NCBI RefSeq assembly: GCF_013248905.1
Contig: NZ_JABRVS010000001.1
Span: forward strand, 124,001-188,000
Length of the DNA stretch: 64,000 nucleotides
Origin: Shewanella sp. VB17
GTDB taxonomy: Bacteria > Pseudomonadota > Gammaproteobacteria > Enterobacterales > Shewanellaceae
Direction: 5' to 3'
A program made the position numbers and the translations under genes. Numbering within the stretch: position 1 is the stretch's first letter; each line of letters starts with the position of its first letter. The notes beneath the pieces are model-generated. The model worked only from the letters and a program-made list of their open reading frames with translations, made no database searches and was not told the origin of the DNA. Below are positions 1-8,735 of the stretch, one piece after another.

Positions 1-555
1 ATTATAAATCAACAAATCGGTATCACATGTTGGATTAAAAATGATCCTAAATTCATTTTTGCGGCACTCCCTCCAGCACCGTCAACGATTGGCAATCATA
101 TTCCATTGCTATATTCATTGGCAATTGGCTATACCAGCTTAAGCTTAGATGAAACAAAATCACTGCAACCTGGTGATATCATATTCTTTGATATCAACCA
201 TTTAACTGACAGTCGTGCCGTTTTAATTATCGAAAACAAACCCATTTGGCATTGTAGCTTAATTGATAATCAAATCACCATCACAGCAGCAGAAATAGAG
301 AACCCTATGCCTTCAGATAATACAGATATTCAATCCCTCCCCATTAATATTTCATTTGAAATTGGTGAGCAGACAGTCACAGTAGCGGAATTAAGTCAGT
401 TACAAGAACAATTTGTTTTCGAACTATCAGGTCCGCTCGACCAACCCGTAAAACTAAAGGCAAATGGCAAAGTATTAGCCACAGGTGAACTCGTCAAGAT
501 TAATGAGCATCTGGGTGTCAGGGTTATCAATTTAATGAATAAAGAAATTAGCTAG
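1..555 (+). CDS. sctQ: Type III secretion C-ring protein SctQ, C-terminal part (5' end outside window)
   Basis: The frame is open from base 1, so the gene starts before the window. A TTG at 106 is only an internal codon. The last ~75 residues form a SpoA-type domain, with the pattern ISFEIGEQTVTVAEL...GPLDQPVKLKANGKVLATGELVKINEHLGVRV. This domain is typical of SctQ/YscQ/SpaO, the cytoplasmic sorting-platform (C-ring) protein of type III secretion systems. The stop is followed two bases later by the sctR start, giving the canonical Q-R-S-T-U order. The family call is secure from the domain plus context; the subfamily cannot be fixed from a partial protein. Confidence 0.9.
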   Translation: MINQQIGITCWIKNDPKFIFAALPPAPSTIGNHIPLLYSLAIGYTSLSLDETKSLQPGDIIFFDINHLTDSRAVLIIENKPIWHCSLIDNQITITAAEIENPMPSDNTDIQSLPINISFEIGEQTVTVAELSQLQEQFVFELSGPLDQPVKLKANGKVLATGELVKINEHLGVRVINLMNKEIS

Positions 556-557
556 TT

Positions 558-1208
558 ATGTTTGAATTACCCGATACATTTAACCTCATTATCACGTTAG
601 CTTTAATGGCTTTAGTCCCCTTTATTGCTGTGATGGCGACTTCATTTATAAAAATAGCGGTTGTCTTCTCGCTATTACGAAATGCATTAGGCGTACAACA
701 AATCCCACCGAATATGGCAATGTACGGTTTTGCCATCATTTTGTCTATTTACATCATGGCCCCCGTGGGCTTTGAGACTTTCGATTACATCAAAGAGCAC
801 AAAGTCAGCATTGAAAATACTGATAGTTTGCAAAACTTTGCCGATGAAGGACTTAACCCTTATCGACATTTTTTGCAAAAACACATACGTGAAACTGAGC
901 AAGATTTCTTTGTTGATACAACCAAAACGCTATGGCCTAAAAAATACTCAGACAGACTAGAACCAGACAGTTTATTTATTTTATTGCCTGCCTTCACCGT
1001 CAGCGAGCTAACTCGAGCCTTCGAGATCGGTTTCTTAATATACCTTCCTTTTATTGCTATCGATTTGATCATATCTAATATTTTGCTAGCAATGGGGATG
1101 ATGATGGTTTCACCCATGACGATTTCTCTGCCTTTCAAGTTACTTTTATTTGTATTGCTAAATGGCTGGACTCAACTCACACATGGCTTAGTCATGAGTT
1201 ATAGCTAG
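558..1208 (+). CDS. sctR: Type III secretion export apparatus protein SctR
   Basis: The protein has 216 residues, the usual SctR/YscR/SpaP length. It is an integral membrane protein of the export gate, where SctR, SctS and SctT form the helical entry-portal complex in the inner membrane. Visible evidence is the N-terminal pair of hydrophobic segments (ATSFIKIAVVFSLLRNALG, with the conserved QQIPPN that follows). The C-terminal signature FLIYLPFIAIDLIISNILLAMGMMMVSP is also highly conserved in the FliP/SctR family. It starts right after the sctQ stop and is followed eight bases later by sctS, so it is translated within the same operon. Confidence 0.97.
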   Translation: MFELPDTFNLIITLALMALVPFIAVMATSFIKIAVVFSLLRNALGVQQIPPNMAMYGFAIILSIYIMAPVGFETFDYIKEHKVSIENTDSLQNFADEGLNPYRHFLQKHIRETEQDFFVDTTKTLWPKKYSDRLEPDSLFILLPAFTVSELTRAFEIGFLIYLPFIAIDLIISNILLAMGMMMVSPMTISLPFKLLLFVLLNGWTQLTHGLVMSYS

Positions 1209-1216
1209 GAGCTAAA

Positions 1217-1483
1217 ATGGAAGTTGCAGAAGTGATTCACTTTACCTCTCAGACATTAATACTTGTAATGATGCTGTCTATGCCACCAATATTAGCGGCT
1301 GCAATCGTTGGCACCTTAGTCTCGCTACTTCAAGCATTAACACAAATTCAGGAACAGACTTTAGGCTTTGTTGCTAAATTAATCGCTGTGATTATATCCC
1401 TGTTTGTCACCGCTTCTTGGCTAGGTTCGGAACTCTATAGCTTTACAGAAATTATCTTCAATAAAATACCTTTGATACCATGA
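1217..1483 (+). CDS. sctS: Type III secretion export apparatus protein SctS
   Basis: This 88-residue protein has two transmembrane helices and matches the FliQ/SctS family in size and pattern (MLSMPPILAAAIVGTLVSLLQALTQIQEQTLGFVAKLIAV). SctS subunits wrap around the SctR5-SctT1 core of the export gate. A GGAG ribosome-binding site lies just ahead of the ATG. The last four bases overlap the sctT start, which indicates translational coupling. Confidence 0.96.
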   Translation: MEVAEVIHFTSQTLILVMMLSMPPILAAAIVGTLVSLLQALTQIQEQTLGFVAKLIAVIISLFVTASWLGSELYSFTEIIFNKIPLIP

Positions 1484-2274
1484 CAACAGAAGAATTACAG
1501 CATTTTTTTCTTGTCTATAGCATGACATTACCCCGACTATTTGGCTGTTTTATTATGCTCCCTATTTTAAGTAAACAGATGTTAGGGAGTAACTTGCTGC
1601 GTAATGGCATTATTTGTTCAATGGCACTCTTTCTTTACCCTGTAATCGCCACTCAAGCACAACCAGTAAGTATTGATGGTATAACGCTAGTGATGGTACT
1701 CGCCAAAGAGATTTTACTGGGATTATTAATCAGTTTCGTGGTTGCTATCCCTTTTTGGGCCATTGAAGCAACAGGATTCTTTATCGACAACCAGCGTGGG
1801 GCGACTCTTGCTAGCTCTTTCAACCCAGCATTGGGACAGCAATCCACTCCCACTGGTATATTGTTAACTCAAACGTTAATTACGCTTTTCTTTGTTAGCG
1901 GTAGTTTTCTGGCTTTTTTTGCAGCCATTTTCGACAGTTATAAACATTGGCCTGTCATGACTTTCTTTCCTGAAATCACTGAGCAATGGGTCGACTTTTT
2001 TTATGGCCAATTTGAACAAATGCTGAAACTATGCGTACTCATGGCGGCTCCAATTATCATTTCAATGTTTCTGGCCGAATTCGGCCTCGCCTTAATCAGT
2101 CGATTCGCGCCCCAACTTAACGTTTTCTCGCTGTCTATGCCGATTAAAAGTGGGATTTCTAGTTTTTTACTGATCTTTTACTTGCTGACCTTAATGGAAT
2201 TTTTTAGTGATAAGTTAGTGCAACTGTCATTATTTCCAGAGCAATTAATCCTCATCATTGGAGGTGGTCAGTGA
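1480..2274 (+). CDS. sctT: Type III secretion export apparatus protein SctT
   Basis: This 264-residue polytopic membrane protein belongs to the FliR/SctT family. The diagnostic stretch FFIDNQRGATLASSFNPALGQQSTPTG is present in the middle, and ISMPIK-like text (SLSMPIKSGIS) is near the C-terminus. It completes the SctRST entry portal. The ATG overlaps the end of sctS and its own stop overlaps the GTG of sctU (GTGA), so the four genes are tightly coupled. Confidence 0.96.
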   Translation: MTTEELQHFFLVYSMTLPRLFGCFIMLPILSKQMLGSNLLRNGIICSMALFLYPVIATQAQPVSIDGITLVMVLAKEILLGLLISFVVAIPFWAIEATGFFIDNQRGATLASSFNPALGQQSTPTGILLTQTLITLFFVSGSFLAFFAAIFDSYKHWPVMTFFPEITEQWVDFFYGQFEQMLKLCVLMAAPIIISMFLAEFGLALISRFAPQLNVFSLSMPIKSGISSFLLIFYLLTLMEFFSDKLVQLSLFPEQLILIIGGGQ

Positions 2275-3317
2275 GTGGGGAAAAAACAGAACAACCCACC
2301 GCCAAAAAGATACGCGAGGCAAGGCAAAAGGGACAAGTAGCTAAAAGCAAAGAAATTGTATCAACTGCGATTATTTTAATTTTATTCGCCTTTTTACTCA
2401 GTATGAGTGATTATTATTTAGAGCACATGGGCAACATCATAATGTTACCTGCAGTTTATGGATATCAATCATTCGATAATGCATTAGCTGATATCACTGA
2501 CGCCTTAATCACTGAAATTCTCTATATGGTGATCCCTATTGCACTATTGAGCGCTTGCGTAGCCATAGTGACTCACTTGACTCAATTTGGTCTGTTATTT
2601 AGTGCAGAACCCATCAAACCCGAATTTAAAAAAATTAATCCAGTAGAGGGTACAAAGCGCATATTTTCAATGAAAAGCATGATTGAATTTTTAAAATCAA
2701 TTGTAAAAGTCGCATTATTATCATTGCTAATCTGGGTAGTGATAGAAGGGAATATTCAAGATATTTTACGTATGCCAATTTGTGGTTTAGCTTGCATCCC
2801 TTTAATATTAGGTACATTACTCAAGCAATTGATGTTAACAGCAGGTGTCGGGTTTATTATTATTTCCATTGGCGACTATGCCTTTGAACGGTATCAACAT
2901 ACCAAGCAACTAAAAATGAGTAAAGATGAAGTAAAACGCGAATATAAAGAAATGGAAGGCAGCCCAGAAATAAAAAGTCGCCGTCGGCAGCTTCATCAAG
3001 AAATGCAAACATCAAATAGCAGAGATAATGTAAAACGCTCCAGTGTGCTAGTTACCAACCCAACCCATATTGCCATTGGTATCTATTACAACAAAGGGGA
3101 AACTCCCTTACCTGTACTAACCCTTAAAGAAAAAGGTGATCAAGCCTTACAACTTATTGAATATGCAAAAGAGCTCGGCATACCTGTTATTCAAAAAGTG
3201 CCTCTGGCACGAGCACTTTATGCTGATGGCAATGTCGACCAATACATCCCATCTGAATTAATTCAACCTGTTGCTGAAGTTTTAAGGTGGTTACAAACTT
3301 TAGAGCATGAGCAATAA
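2271..3317 (+). CDS. sctU: Type III secretion switch protein SctU, autocleaving
   Basis: This 348-residue protein has the FlhB/SctU architecture. It has an N-terminal basic tail (MSGEKTEQPTAKKIREARQKGQVAKSKE), four membrane segments in roughly the first 210 residues, and a cytoplasmic domain with the NPTH autocleavage motif at residues 263-266. That is the position known for YscU. Cleavage between N and P is the established basis of the switch from early to late substrates. The start is a GTG overlapping the sctT stop by four bases, behind GGAGGTGG. It is the last gene of the operon; a terminator follows. Confidence 0.97.
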   Translation: MSGEKTEQPTAKKIREARQKGQVAKSKEIVSTAIILILFAFLLSMSDYYLEHMGNIIMLPAVYGYQSFDNALADITDALITEILYMVIPIALLSACVAIVTHLTQFGLLFSAEPIKPEFKKINPVEGTKRIFSMKSMIEFLKSIVKVALLSLLIWVVIEGNIQDILRMPICGLACIPLILGTLLKQLMLTAGVGFIIISIGDYAFERYQHTKQLKMSKDEVKREYKEMEGSPEIKSRRRQLHQEMQTSNSRDNVKRSSVLVTNPTHIAIGIYYNKGETPLPVLTLKEKGDQALQLIEYAKELGIPVIQKVPLARALYADGNVDQYIPSELIQPVAEVLRWLQTLEHEQ

Positions 3318-3444
3318 TGATGACCTTAAGATTTAATCCAACCACAAGCTAACCATTGGTAAGTAAACTTTCATACACCTAACAAAATAACAGAAATAGC
3401 GTTTTCAAACACAAAAATGTAGGTGCGACACCTAGCTCACAAAA

Positions 3445-3474
3445 GGGCCTTCTCAAGAAGGCCTGCGTTTTTTT
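3445..3474 (+). terminator. Rho-independent terminator after sctU
   Basis: The arms GGCCTTC and GAAGGCC close on a TCAA loop. A TGCG step and seven T residues follow on the plus strand. It lies about 130 bases after the sctU stop and before the convergent chaperone gene, so it most likely ends the sct operon. Confidence 0.85.
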
Positions 3475-3502
3475 AATGACAGTAAAAAGCAACTCACCTC
3501 AT

Positions 3503-3925
3503 TCAGACCCGGAAGTGTTTTGGATCAAAGTTAGAGATCACTGTATTTAAAGCCATTTTATGCACACTTTCTATTGCTACATCAATAACCTGACTTAAAC
3601 TATCTAATTGCTGATAGGCATTATTTGAATCGCATTGCATTAATTTTTGTCGGCTCCAAACAACGGCATTGTTCGAGTGTTCATCAAACCCTACCACAGG
3701 TTTACATACCAGCTGACTAAACATATTAAGCTTAAGAAGTGCTGTTAAATTAAAATTATCAAGTAAACCTATATCGCTAAACATCAATAACTGACCTTGC
3801 GGATATTCGGTAATATGAACAACCTGCTCCCCAACTTGTAAACTAATCACTTTTTCTATCGATGGGGGAGTTAAAGATAAATCATTATAAAGAGATACGA
3901 TAACTTGCTTATATTGTTCATTCAT
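3503..3925 (-). CDS. CesT-like type III secretion chaperone (probable)
   Basis: This small protein (140 residues) is probably soluble and has the CesT/Tir-chaperone look. An N-terminal helix is followed by beta-strand pairs (VVHITEYPQGQLLMFSDIG and LVCKPVVGFDEHSNNAVVWSRQ), then a C-terminal amphipathic helix around residues 100-128. Chaperones of this class bind one effector each in the bacterial cytoplasm. Its position between the sct operon and a divergent candidate effector gene supports the call: secreted proteins and their chaperones are commonly adjacent. No strongly diagnostic motif is visible, so the family assignment rests on size, fold pattern and context. Confidence 0.65.
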   Translation of the reverse strand: MNEQYKQVIVSLYNDLSLTPPSIEKVISLQVGEQVVHITEYPQGQLLMFSDIGLLDNFNLTALLKLNMFSQLVCKPVVGFDEHSNNAVVWSRQKLMQCDSNNAYQQLDSLSQVIDVAIESVHKMALNTVISNFDPKHFRV

Positions 3926-4006
3926 GATGAAAGTTTATTACCTAAAAAAAGAACACAGTAGACCTTATCTTAATCCCTACGACTATCATTATTCGTCCGT
4001 TTTTTG

Positions 4007-4031
4007 TTGTTTGCTTACATAAAGCAAACAA
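4007..4031. promoter_or_regulatory. Inverted repeat in the divergent chaperone/effector promoter region
   Basis: A perfect 10-bp inverted repeat, TTGTTTGCTT and AAGCAAACAA, is separated by five bases in the AT-rich spacer between the chaperone and effector genes. It is a candidate operator for co-regulation of the two divergent T3SS genes; it could also be an RNA hairpin in one leader. Only the symmetry is seen; the regulator is unknown. Confidence 0.4.
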
Positions 4032-4152
4032 ATATAAATAATTTATTACAAAAGTAAAAATAAACGACACATGCTGACATTTTCTATTTTTAGTTCCACT
4101 TACAATATACATAGCTTCAACGCATTCATACCTCTATTAGGAATTATCAGCA

Positions 4153-5724
4153 GTGGAACAATTATCAGCAGTAAACCCTGTTATATTAACAAGCTATAAA
4201 AAACTAGAAGAGATTCCAGCAGCAACAGCTGCTGGCAATCTAAACGGCAAGAGTGTCAGCTCTGTCCCAGTCGATGCCAATGCAACCAGACTCACAACAC
4301 ACGATGAAACTCAGCAAAAAGAAACACTTAAAGACAAATTACTTGCTGGTTTCACCACTATAGGTAATAAATTTGAAAATTGGTTTAATAACCTATTTTC
4401 AAGTTCAAATTCAGATAATAGCGGAAAGCCTCAAAGCGTCACTCCTCAAGCAGCATTATCGGCAGAACAACTTATGGGTAAAATGGCACTTGAACTGATT
4501 GCTGAAAAGGGGTTTTCTAAACTCAACATATTGGAGAACCTCTCAGCCGCAGAGTTAAAGGACAAGCACAATGAACTTGCCTCTGGTAATGGGGCACTAA
4601 GATCCACAGCCACCGACCTCAGATGTATTCAACAATTCGGTTCGGACGACGATAAAGCTGCAGTGAGTGAAATACTCAAAAAAAATGTTGCAGGTATTCC
4701 TTTCCAGCAATGGGCTACAACCGGCTCGACAGCCAGCACCTTTGTGGAAAAAACGTCAGCAGAAGATTTACAAAGCGCAGCTGAAGCACTCAATGAAATA
4801 GCCAAATCAATCGCCGAATTAGCTGAAGATTTTCGCAACTACCTCAATCCAAATGTTGATAGTGCAGCGCTAGGCCCTCAAACTGAAATCACTACGCAAT
4901 ACCTAAATGCCAGCCAAAGCGTGGCCAATAGATATGAGAAAGATCATGATTTGGGAGTTGGAGGCGGGCGTTCAGCGCAAGATTCTGGCCGCAGTAGTGC
5001 CCTAGATGCGATAAGCCTTTTGTCAATGAGTGTTGCGCCCAGTAAACAAGTGCACATTAGTAGTGATACCATTAACAACCTACAGGATGCCATTTCCTCT
5101 GATAATATTAATTTTTACCAAATAAAAGATAACGCGGTAAGCTTCGGTGATCTTCAGCTCCTCAGAGAATTAGCATTATCAACCAACCCTCAAAACAATG
5201 AACTCAATGGCGCAGGCAACCTAGGAGCAAGCATCAACGAACTTTCAAGTACGCGTCCTAACATAAGTAACATTCTAACCAGCGTTCGAACCTTCATCGA
5301 AGAGTCTAACCAGGCTTGGGCGACGCACAACGTCGGCAAACCAGAACAACTCATGGATGCTGTCGCCCGATCGGCATTTAATCAAGGTTTAATAACAACA
5401 CAATTAGATCTAATGCCAAATAGTTATCTACAGCAGGCATACGAGCAACTAGATGGTGCATTTGGTGACAGAATACGAGGCGTAATTGATGTTGCCGTCG
5501 AAAAAGTCACCTTCAACGTAGAGGACCCAGTGATGATTTCGACAGCAGTCAAATACAGTACTGTTATTGAAGGTATGATCGATTGTTTAAATTTAAAACT
5601 TAACCCCGGTGTAGATAAACCAATCCCACCATCAAGTTATATCTCAAATACATCACAGCTAACACCATTGGAAAAAGCCGCTTTATCAAGAGTTGGGATA
5701 ACTAAACAGATACTCGAAGAATAA
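4153..5724 (+). CDS. Putative type III secreted effector, 523 residues
   Basis: I do not recognise a domain with certainty. The protein has no Sec signal peptide. Its N-terminus is rich in S, T, A and N (residues 1-75), as is typical of type III secretion signals. A long, mostly alpha-helical body follows, with no obvious membrane span apart from a weakly hydrophobic stretch near residues 60-80. It starts with GTG; no earlier in-frame start is better placed. Divergence from a CesT-like chaperone immediately beside sctQRSTU makes a secreted effector the best explanation. Its length and position recall the Vibrio T3SS1 effector VopQ/VepA, but this is a guess from size and context. A translocator or needle-tip role is less likely because hydrophobic helices are lacking. 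Confidence 0.55.
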   Translation: MEQLSAVNPVILTSYKKLEEIPAATAAGNLNGKSVSSVPVDANATRLTTHDETQQKETLKDKLLAGFTTIGNKFENWFNNLFSSSNSDNSGKPQSVTPQAALSAEQLMGKMALELIAEKGFSKLNILENLSAAELKDKHNELASGNGALRSTATDLRCIQQFGSDDDKAAVSEILKKNVAGIPFQQWATTGSTASTFVEKTSAEDLQSAAEALNEIAKSIAELAEDFRNYLNPNVDSAALGPQTEITTQYLNASQSVANRYEKDHDLGVGGGRSAQDSGRSSALDAISLLSMSVAPSKQVHISSDTINNLQDAISSDNINFYQIKDNAVSFGDLQLLRELALSTNPQNNELNGAGNLGASINELSSTRPNISNILTSVRTFIEESNQAWATHNVGKPEQLMDAVARSAFNQGLITTQLDLMPNSYLQQAYEQLDGAFGDRIRGVIDVAVEKVTFNVEDPVMISTAVKYSTVIEGMIDCLNLKLNPGVDKPIPPSSYISNTSQLTPLEKAALSRVGITKQILEE

Positions 5725-5755
5725 ATTCACATAAAAATAGCACGATTAAATACTT

Positions 5756-5790
5756 GCATCGAACTTAAACTCATCTGTTAAGTTCGATGC
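5756..5790. terminator. Hairpin between convergent effector and mechanosensitive channel genes
   Basis: A perfect 13-bp stem (GCATCGAACTTAA paired with TTAAGTTCGATGC) has a nine-base loop and lies 32 bases after the effector stop. There is no clean T tract on either strand. It could act as a bidirectional or stabilising terminator between two convergent genes. Confidence 0.5.
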
Positions 5791-5839
5791 CTGATTCAAT
5801 AACTGATTCAACACCCTCGAATCGGGGTAAATAAAAGCG

Positions 5840-7099
5840 CTAGCTCGGGTCTCTCAAACTTCTAACATCTAATCCCGTTGGCCCTTGAAATACCCTAAGT
5901 CCGAACTCTGGTAAAATAGCAAAGATATGATCAAAAATATCGCTCTGTATACCTTCGTAAAAACTCCAGCGAATATCAGTTGTAAAGACATATAACTCAA
6001 TAGGTACGCCTTCCGCCGTTGGATCTAACTGACGTACCAGCAACGTCATGTCGTTATGGATTAAAGGGTGTTGTTTCACGTACTCTAATAAATAGGCTCT
6101 AAAAGTCCCTATATTTGTTAAATTACGACTATTCACTAGCATATCAGCATCGTTCACATTACCATTAAAGCCTGATATTTCATCTTTTTTAGTCGCAAAA
6201 TACTCTTTAAGATAGTTAATTTTGCTTAAACGAATGAGCTCATCTTCTGCAAGAAAATGTATGCTATGAATATCAATAGCAACGGCACGTTTAATCCGTC
6301 TTCCTCCTGACTCAGACATACCTCGCCAGTTTTTAAACGCATCAGATACCAGCGCATAAGCAGGGATCATGGTGATAGTTTTATCCCAATTACGTACTTT
6401 AACTGTGGTGAGTGATACCTCAACAACGTCACCATTGGCACCATACTTATCCATTTGAATCCAATCGCCCATGCTCACCATACGGTTAGCCGCTAACTGA
6501 ATACCTGCCACAAAACCTAAGATGGTATCTCTAAACACCAACATAACCAAACCAGTCGCAACACCTAAACCACTCAGAAAGTAAACTGGCGATTGGTTAG
6601 CCAGAACAGAAATGGAAATGATAATAGCCACGAAGAAAAGAAAGAGTTTAAATAACTGCACAAAACTCTTAATCGGCAACCGTCGACTCACCAAATTGAC
6701 ATCGGCAATCTCATTGGCCGCATCCAGTGAGCTATAGACTGCGCGCACGAGCATCACAACAATAGTGACATTCAACAGCCGATCAATCAGCGAGCTTATC
6801 AATTCATGCTCTTGCAATGCTAATGGAAGTAACAGATTAAGCACAAGTGCCGGCACAACATAAGAGAACTTCTCCAATACCTTATGCCGCATAAAAATGT
6901 CATCCCAATTGACCTTAGAACGATGAATGACAATATTCATCGCTTTAACAACGCCACTTCTGACAAATAAATAGGCCACCATTGCTAACACAAAACAAGC
7001 CATCACCAATATAGACGTTGAAACATCATCTGATGGTGTACTGTTTATTCCCAAATCTGATAACCACTGAGATATTCGCAATCTTAATTCTTGATCCAC
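5840..7099 (-). CDS. ybdG: MscS-family mechanosensitive channel, YbdG/MscM type
   Basis: This is an inner-membrane channel that opens under membrane tension to release solutes on osmotic downshift. About five membrane helices come first. The pore helix and beta domain of the MscS family follow (VATGLVMLVFRDTILGFVAGIQLAANRMVSMGDW, then ANGDVVEVSLTTVKVRNWDKTITMIP). The insert pattern (KNWRGMSESGGRRIKRAVAID) is that of the YbdG branch. The frame runs up to an ATG at 7183, which has no ribosome-binding site. A GTG at 7099 has AAGAGGA ten bases upstream and gives 419 residues, close to YbdG, so I prefer it. The gene is monocistronic and diverges from a beta-barrel gene. Confidence 0.85.
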   Translation of the reverse strand: MDQELRLRISQWLSDLGINSTPSDDVSTSILVMACFVLAMVAYLFVRSGVVKAMNIVIHRSKVNWDDIFMRHKVLEKFSYVVPALVLNLLLPLALQEHELISSLIDRLLNVTIVVMLVRAVYSSLDAANEIADVNLVSRRLPIKSFVQLFKLFLFFVAIIISISVLANQSPVYFLSGLGVATGLVMLVFRDTILGFVAGIQLAANRMVSMGDWIQMDKYGANGDVVEVSLTTVKVRNWDKTITMIPAYALVSDAFKNWRGMSESGGRRIKRAVAIDIHSIHFLAEDELIRLSKINYLKEYFATKKDEISGFNGNVNDADMLVNSRNLTNIGTFRAYLLEYVKQHPLIHNDMTLLVRQLDPTAEGVPIELYVFTTDIRWSFYEGIQSDIFDHIFAILPEFGLRVFQGPTGLDVRSLRDPS

Positions 7100-7283
7100 A
7101 ATACAACTTCCTCTTACAACATTAGTATCAAAAAGATAACACAAAAAAATCAATAACATACAACAAAAACACTTTACATTCACAAGGCTTTATTTTAAAA
7201 GGAATTTAACCATTTTCAATTGACTGATGAATCGAGATTATCAACAATTTACTTTTAATACCGTTAAAAATAAGAAGATGTCG

Positions 7284-7820
7284 ATGATGAAATACTTATT
7301 CATACTCATTGGGTTAGTGACCAGTTCACATGCCACTGCTAATCCAATCGATGCTGATACGACATTAGGTTTCAAACCTAAAACAAGTATCAGTGTAGAT
7401 TATATACCCGCTGAAAATAATATGTATGGTATCACTATTGCTTCCTATCATCACGATAGAAACTACGCCAGTTGGGGTTTTTATCTCGGTTATGCTACCA
7501 GTCAAGAACAAGATCTTGATCTCATCGCGCCAGCCGAGGGCTATACCCAAGATAATATGTGGCGCTTTGGCCTTAGCTACAGCTTAAGTCAGCAATTCAG
7601 CTTCTATGGTGGGGCCGTAAGCTATACCCATGAAACAAATTTCACCACTGGAATGTCTAACAAAATGGCTGACGCTGTCCCCATCTGGGAAGAAGAGTCT
7701 AATACTGATTGGGGAGCAGAAATGGGTATTCGCTATATGATGGATATGGGACTCATGCTAGGTGCAGGCTATAATTCAGCTACAGAATCCGCTGTGTTGA
7801 GCATAGGTTATGCAATGTAA
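7284..7820 (+). CDS. Small outer-membrane beta-barrel protein, function unknown
   Basis: From the ATG at 7284 the protein begins MMKYLFILIGLVTSSHATA, a clear Sec signal peptide. An AAGAAG ribosome-binding site supports this start over the upstream ATG at 7227. The mature part (~160 residues) alternates polar and aromatic residues in amphipathic strands (YGITIASYHHDRNYASWGFYLGY, MWRFGLSYSLSQQFSFYGGAVSYTHE). It ends in an aliphatic/aromatic strand (AVLSIGYAM). This is typical of small eight-stranded barrels of the OmpA/OmpW-like size class, but no named family is recognised. It may be co-transcribed with the next gene. Confidence 0.65.
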   Translation: MMKYLFILIGLVTSSHATANPIDADTTLGFKPKTSISVDYIPAENNMYGITIASYHHDRNYASWGFYLGYATSQEQDLDLIAPAEGYTQDNMWRFGLSYSLSQQFSFYGGAVSYTHETNFTTGMSNKMADAVPIWEEESNTDWGAEMGIRYMMDMGLMLGAGYNSATESAVLSIGYAM

Positions 7821-7891
7821 TTTAATTTTCGATGAAAGTCCTTAACTTTACGTTTATGCTAGGGTCAACTTATATCATTGGGTGCAAACCT

Positions 7892-8482
7892 ATGTACAAC
7901 ATACGCAAAGCCTTAGTCGTAATCACACTTGCAGTCTTGACGATTCCCGCCATGGCAGCTGAAATCACCACGATGATCTTAGACAATGGTGCAAAAGTCA
8001 GACTCAACGATGACTTCACTTGGGAGTATGTCATTTTAGAGACTAATACATTAGTTGCTCAAGCCGCTATTACCACCAGTACATCGCCCACCACCATCGC
8101 GGCAACACCAACCTTAAACGCCCATGCCATGTCGCAAGCAGCACTGCTTAAAAGTACCGCCAAAGGTGACGTAAAAGTTAGTTTTATTAACAGTCAGTGG
8201 GATGAAGATGGTCGCTTAGGCCTGAGCTTCGATCTGGTCAGTTCCAGCTCTGAGCATTATGTATTAATCGAGCTAGACATCAATCTTTTTGATGACACGG
8301 GTAAGCAATTGAAAACAGAAACCATCAAGGTTTGGAAAGCCATTTTCAGGATGCCTGATACCTATCTACGTAAAGGCCAGCAACGTGAAAGTAGAATATT
8401 TTGGATTGAAGGGATAGAGCCTACCCTATGGACTAAAAAATTGATGAGCCTAAAAATAGGAGAAATGGATTCAAGGATGTAA
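7892..8482 (+). CDS. DUF3157-like exported protein
   Basis: The preferred ATG at 7892 gives a typical signal peptide (MYNIRKALVVITLAVLTIPAMAA, cleaved before EITT). The frame also offers ATGs at 7832 and 7856, but those would put a second hydrophobic stretch ahead of it. The mature protein opens with a short domain, MILDNGAKVRLNDDFTWEYV, that I associate with the DUF3157 family of Vibrio and Shewanella. An alanine/threonine-rich linker and a beta-sandwich-like C-terminal half follow. It lies 71 bases after the barrel gene on the same strand. Function is unknown; a periplasmic location is inferred. Confidence 0.6.
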   Translation: MYNIRKALVVITLAVLTIPAMAAEITTMILDNGAKVRLNDDFTWEYVILETNTLVAQAAITTSTSPTTIAATPTLNAHAMSQAALLKSTAKGDVKVSFINSQWDEDGRLGLSFDLVSSSSEHYVLIELDINLFDDTGKQLKTETIKVWKAIFRMPDTYLRKGQQRESRIFWIEGIEPTLWTKKLMSLKIGEMDSRM

Positions 8483-8561
8483 TACCAATTGCATTAAATA
8501 TATGAACAATTCAGAGATTTAAATTTCCACTGAAAGAACAATGGCTTAATGCATTTGGTAT
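8482..8561. repeat. 80-bp MITE-like element with 16-bp terminal inverted repeats
   Basis: The ends ATACCAATTGCATTAA and TTAATGCATTTGGTAT are inverted copies with one mismatch. They flank about 48 bases with no coding potential, directly at the stop codon of the upstream gene. Such ATACCAATTGCATTAA elements are, from memory, frequent between genes in Shewanella-like genomes. It may serve as a transcript end. Confidence 0.6.
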
Positions 8562-8621
8562 AAAATGTTAATCTCTTTTATTGAACTGCATCGCTACTCG
8601 CTTTATCTTTGCACCATTACA

Positions 8622-8663
8622 CATCTTTGTGGGCCTGACGTTTTGACAGAGCCCACAAAGATG
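8622..8663. terminator. Long-stem hairpin between convergent genes
   Basis: A perfect 13-bp inverted repeat (CATCTTTGTGGGC and GCCCACAAAGATG) encloses a 16-base loop. It lies between the DUF3157-like gene and the convergent ADP-ribosyltransferase-like gene. No T tract follows on either strand, so its terminator role is only probable. Confidence 0.5.
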
Positions 8664-8735
8664 ACTCTATATGAAATTAACAGCCAGCATCTCACAGACC
8701 CTTCTTAAATAAAGAGCACACATTATCCTTTTAAA

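Noticed and set aside
3926..4152. ExsA-type binding site in the T3SS promoter region
   Set aside because: A-rich tracts are present, but the full ExsA consensus could not be matched.
5840..7183. ATG at 7183 as the start of the mechanosensitive channel
   Set aside because: No ribosome-binding site; the GTG at 7099 has one and gives the usual family length.
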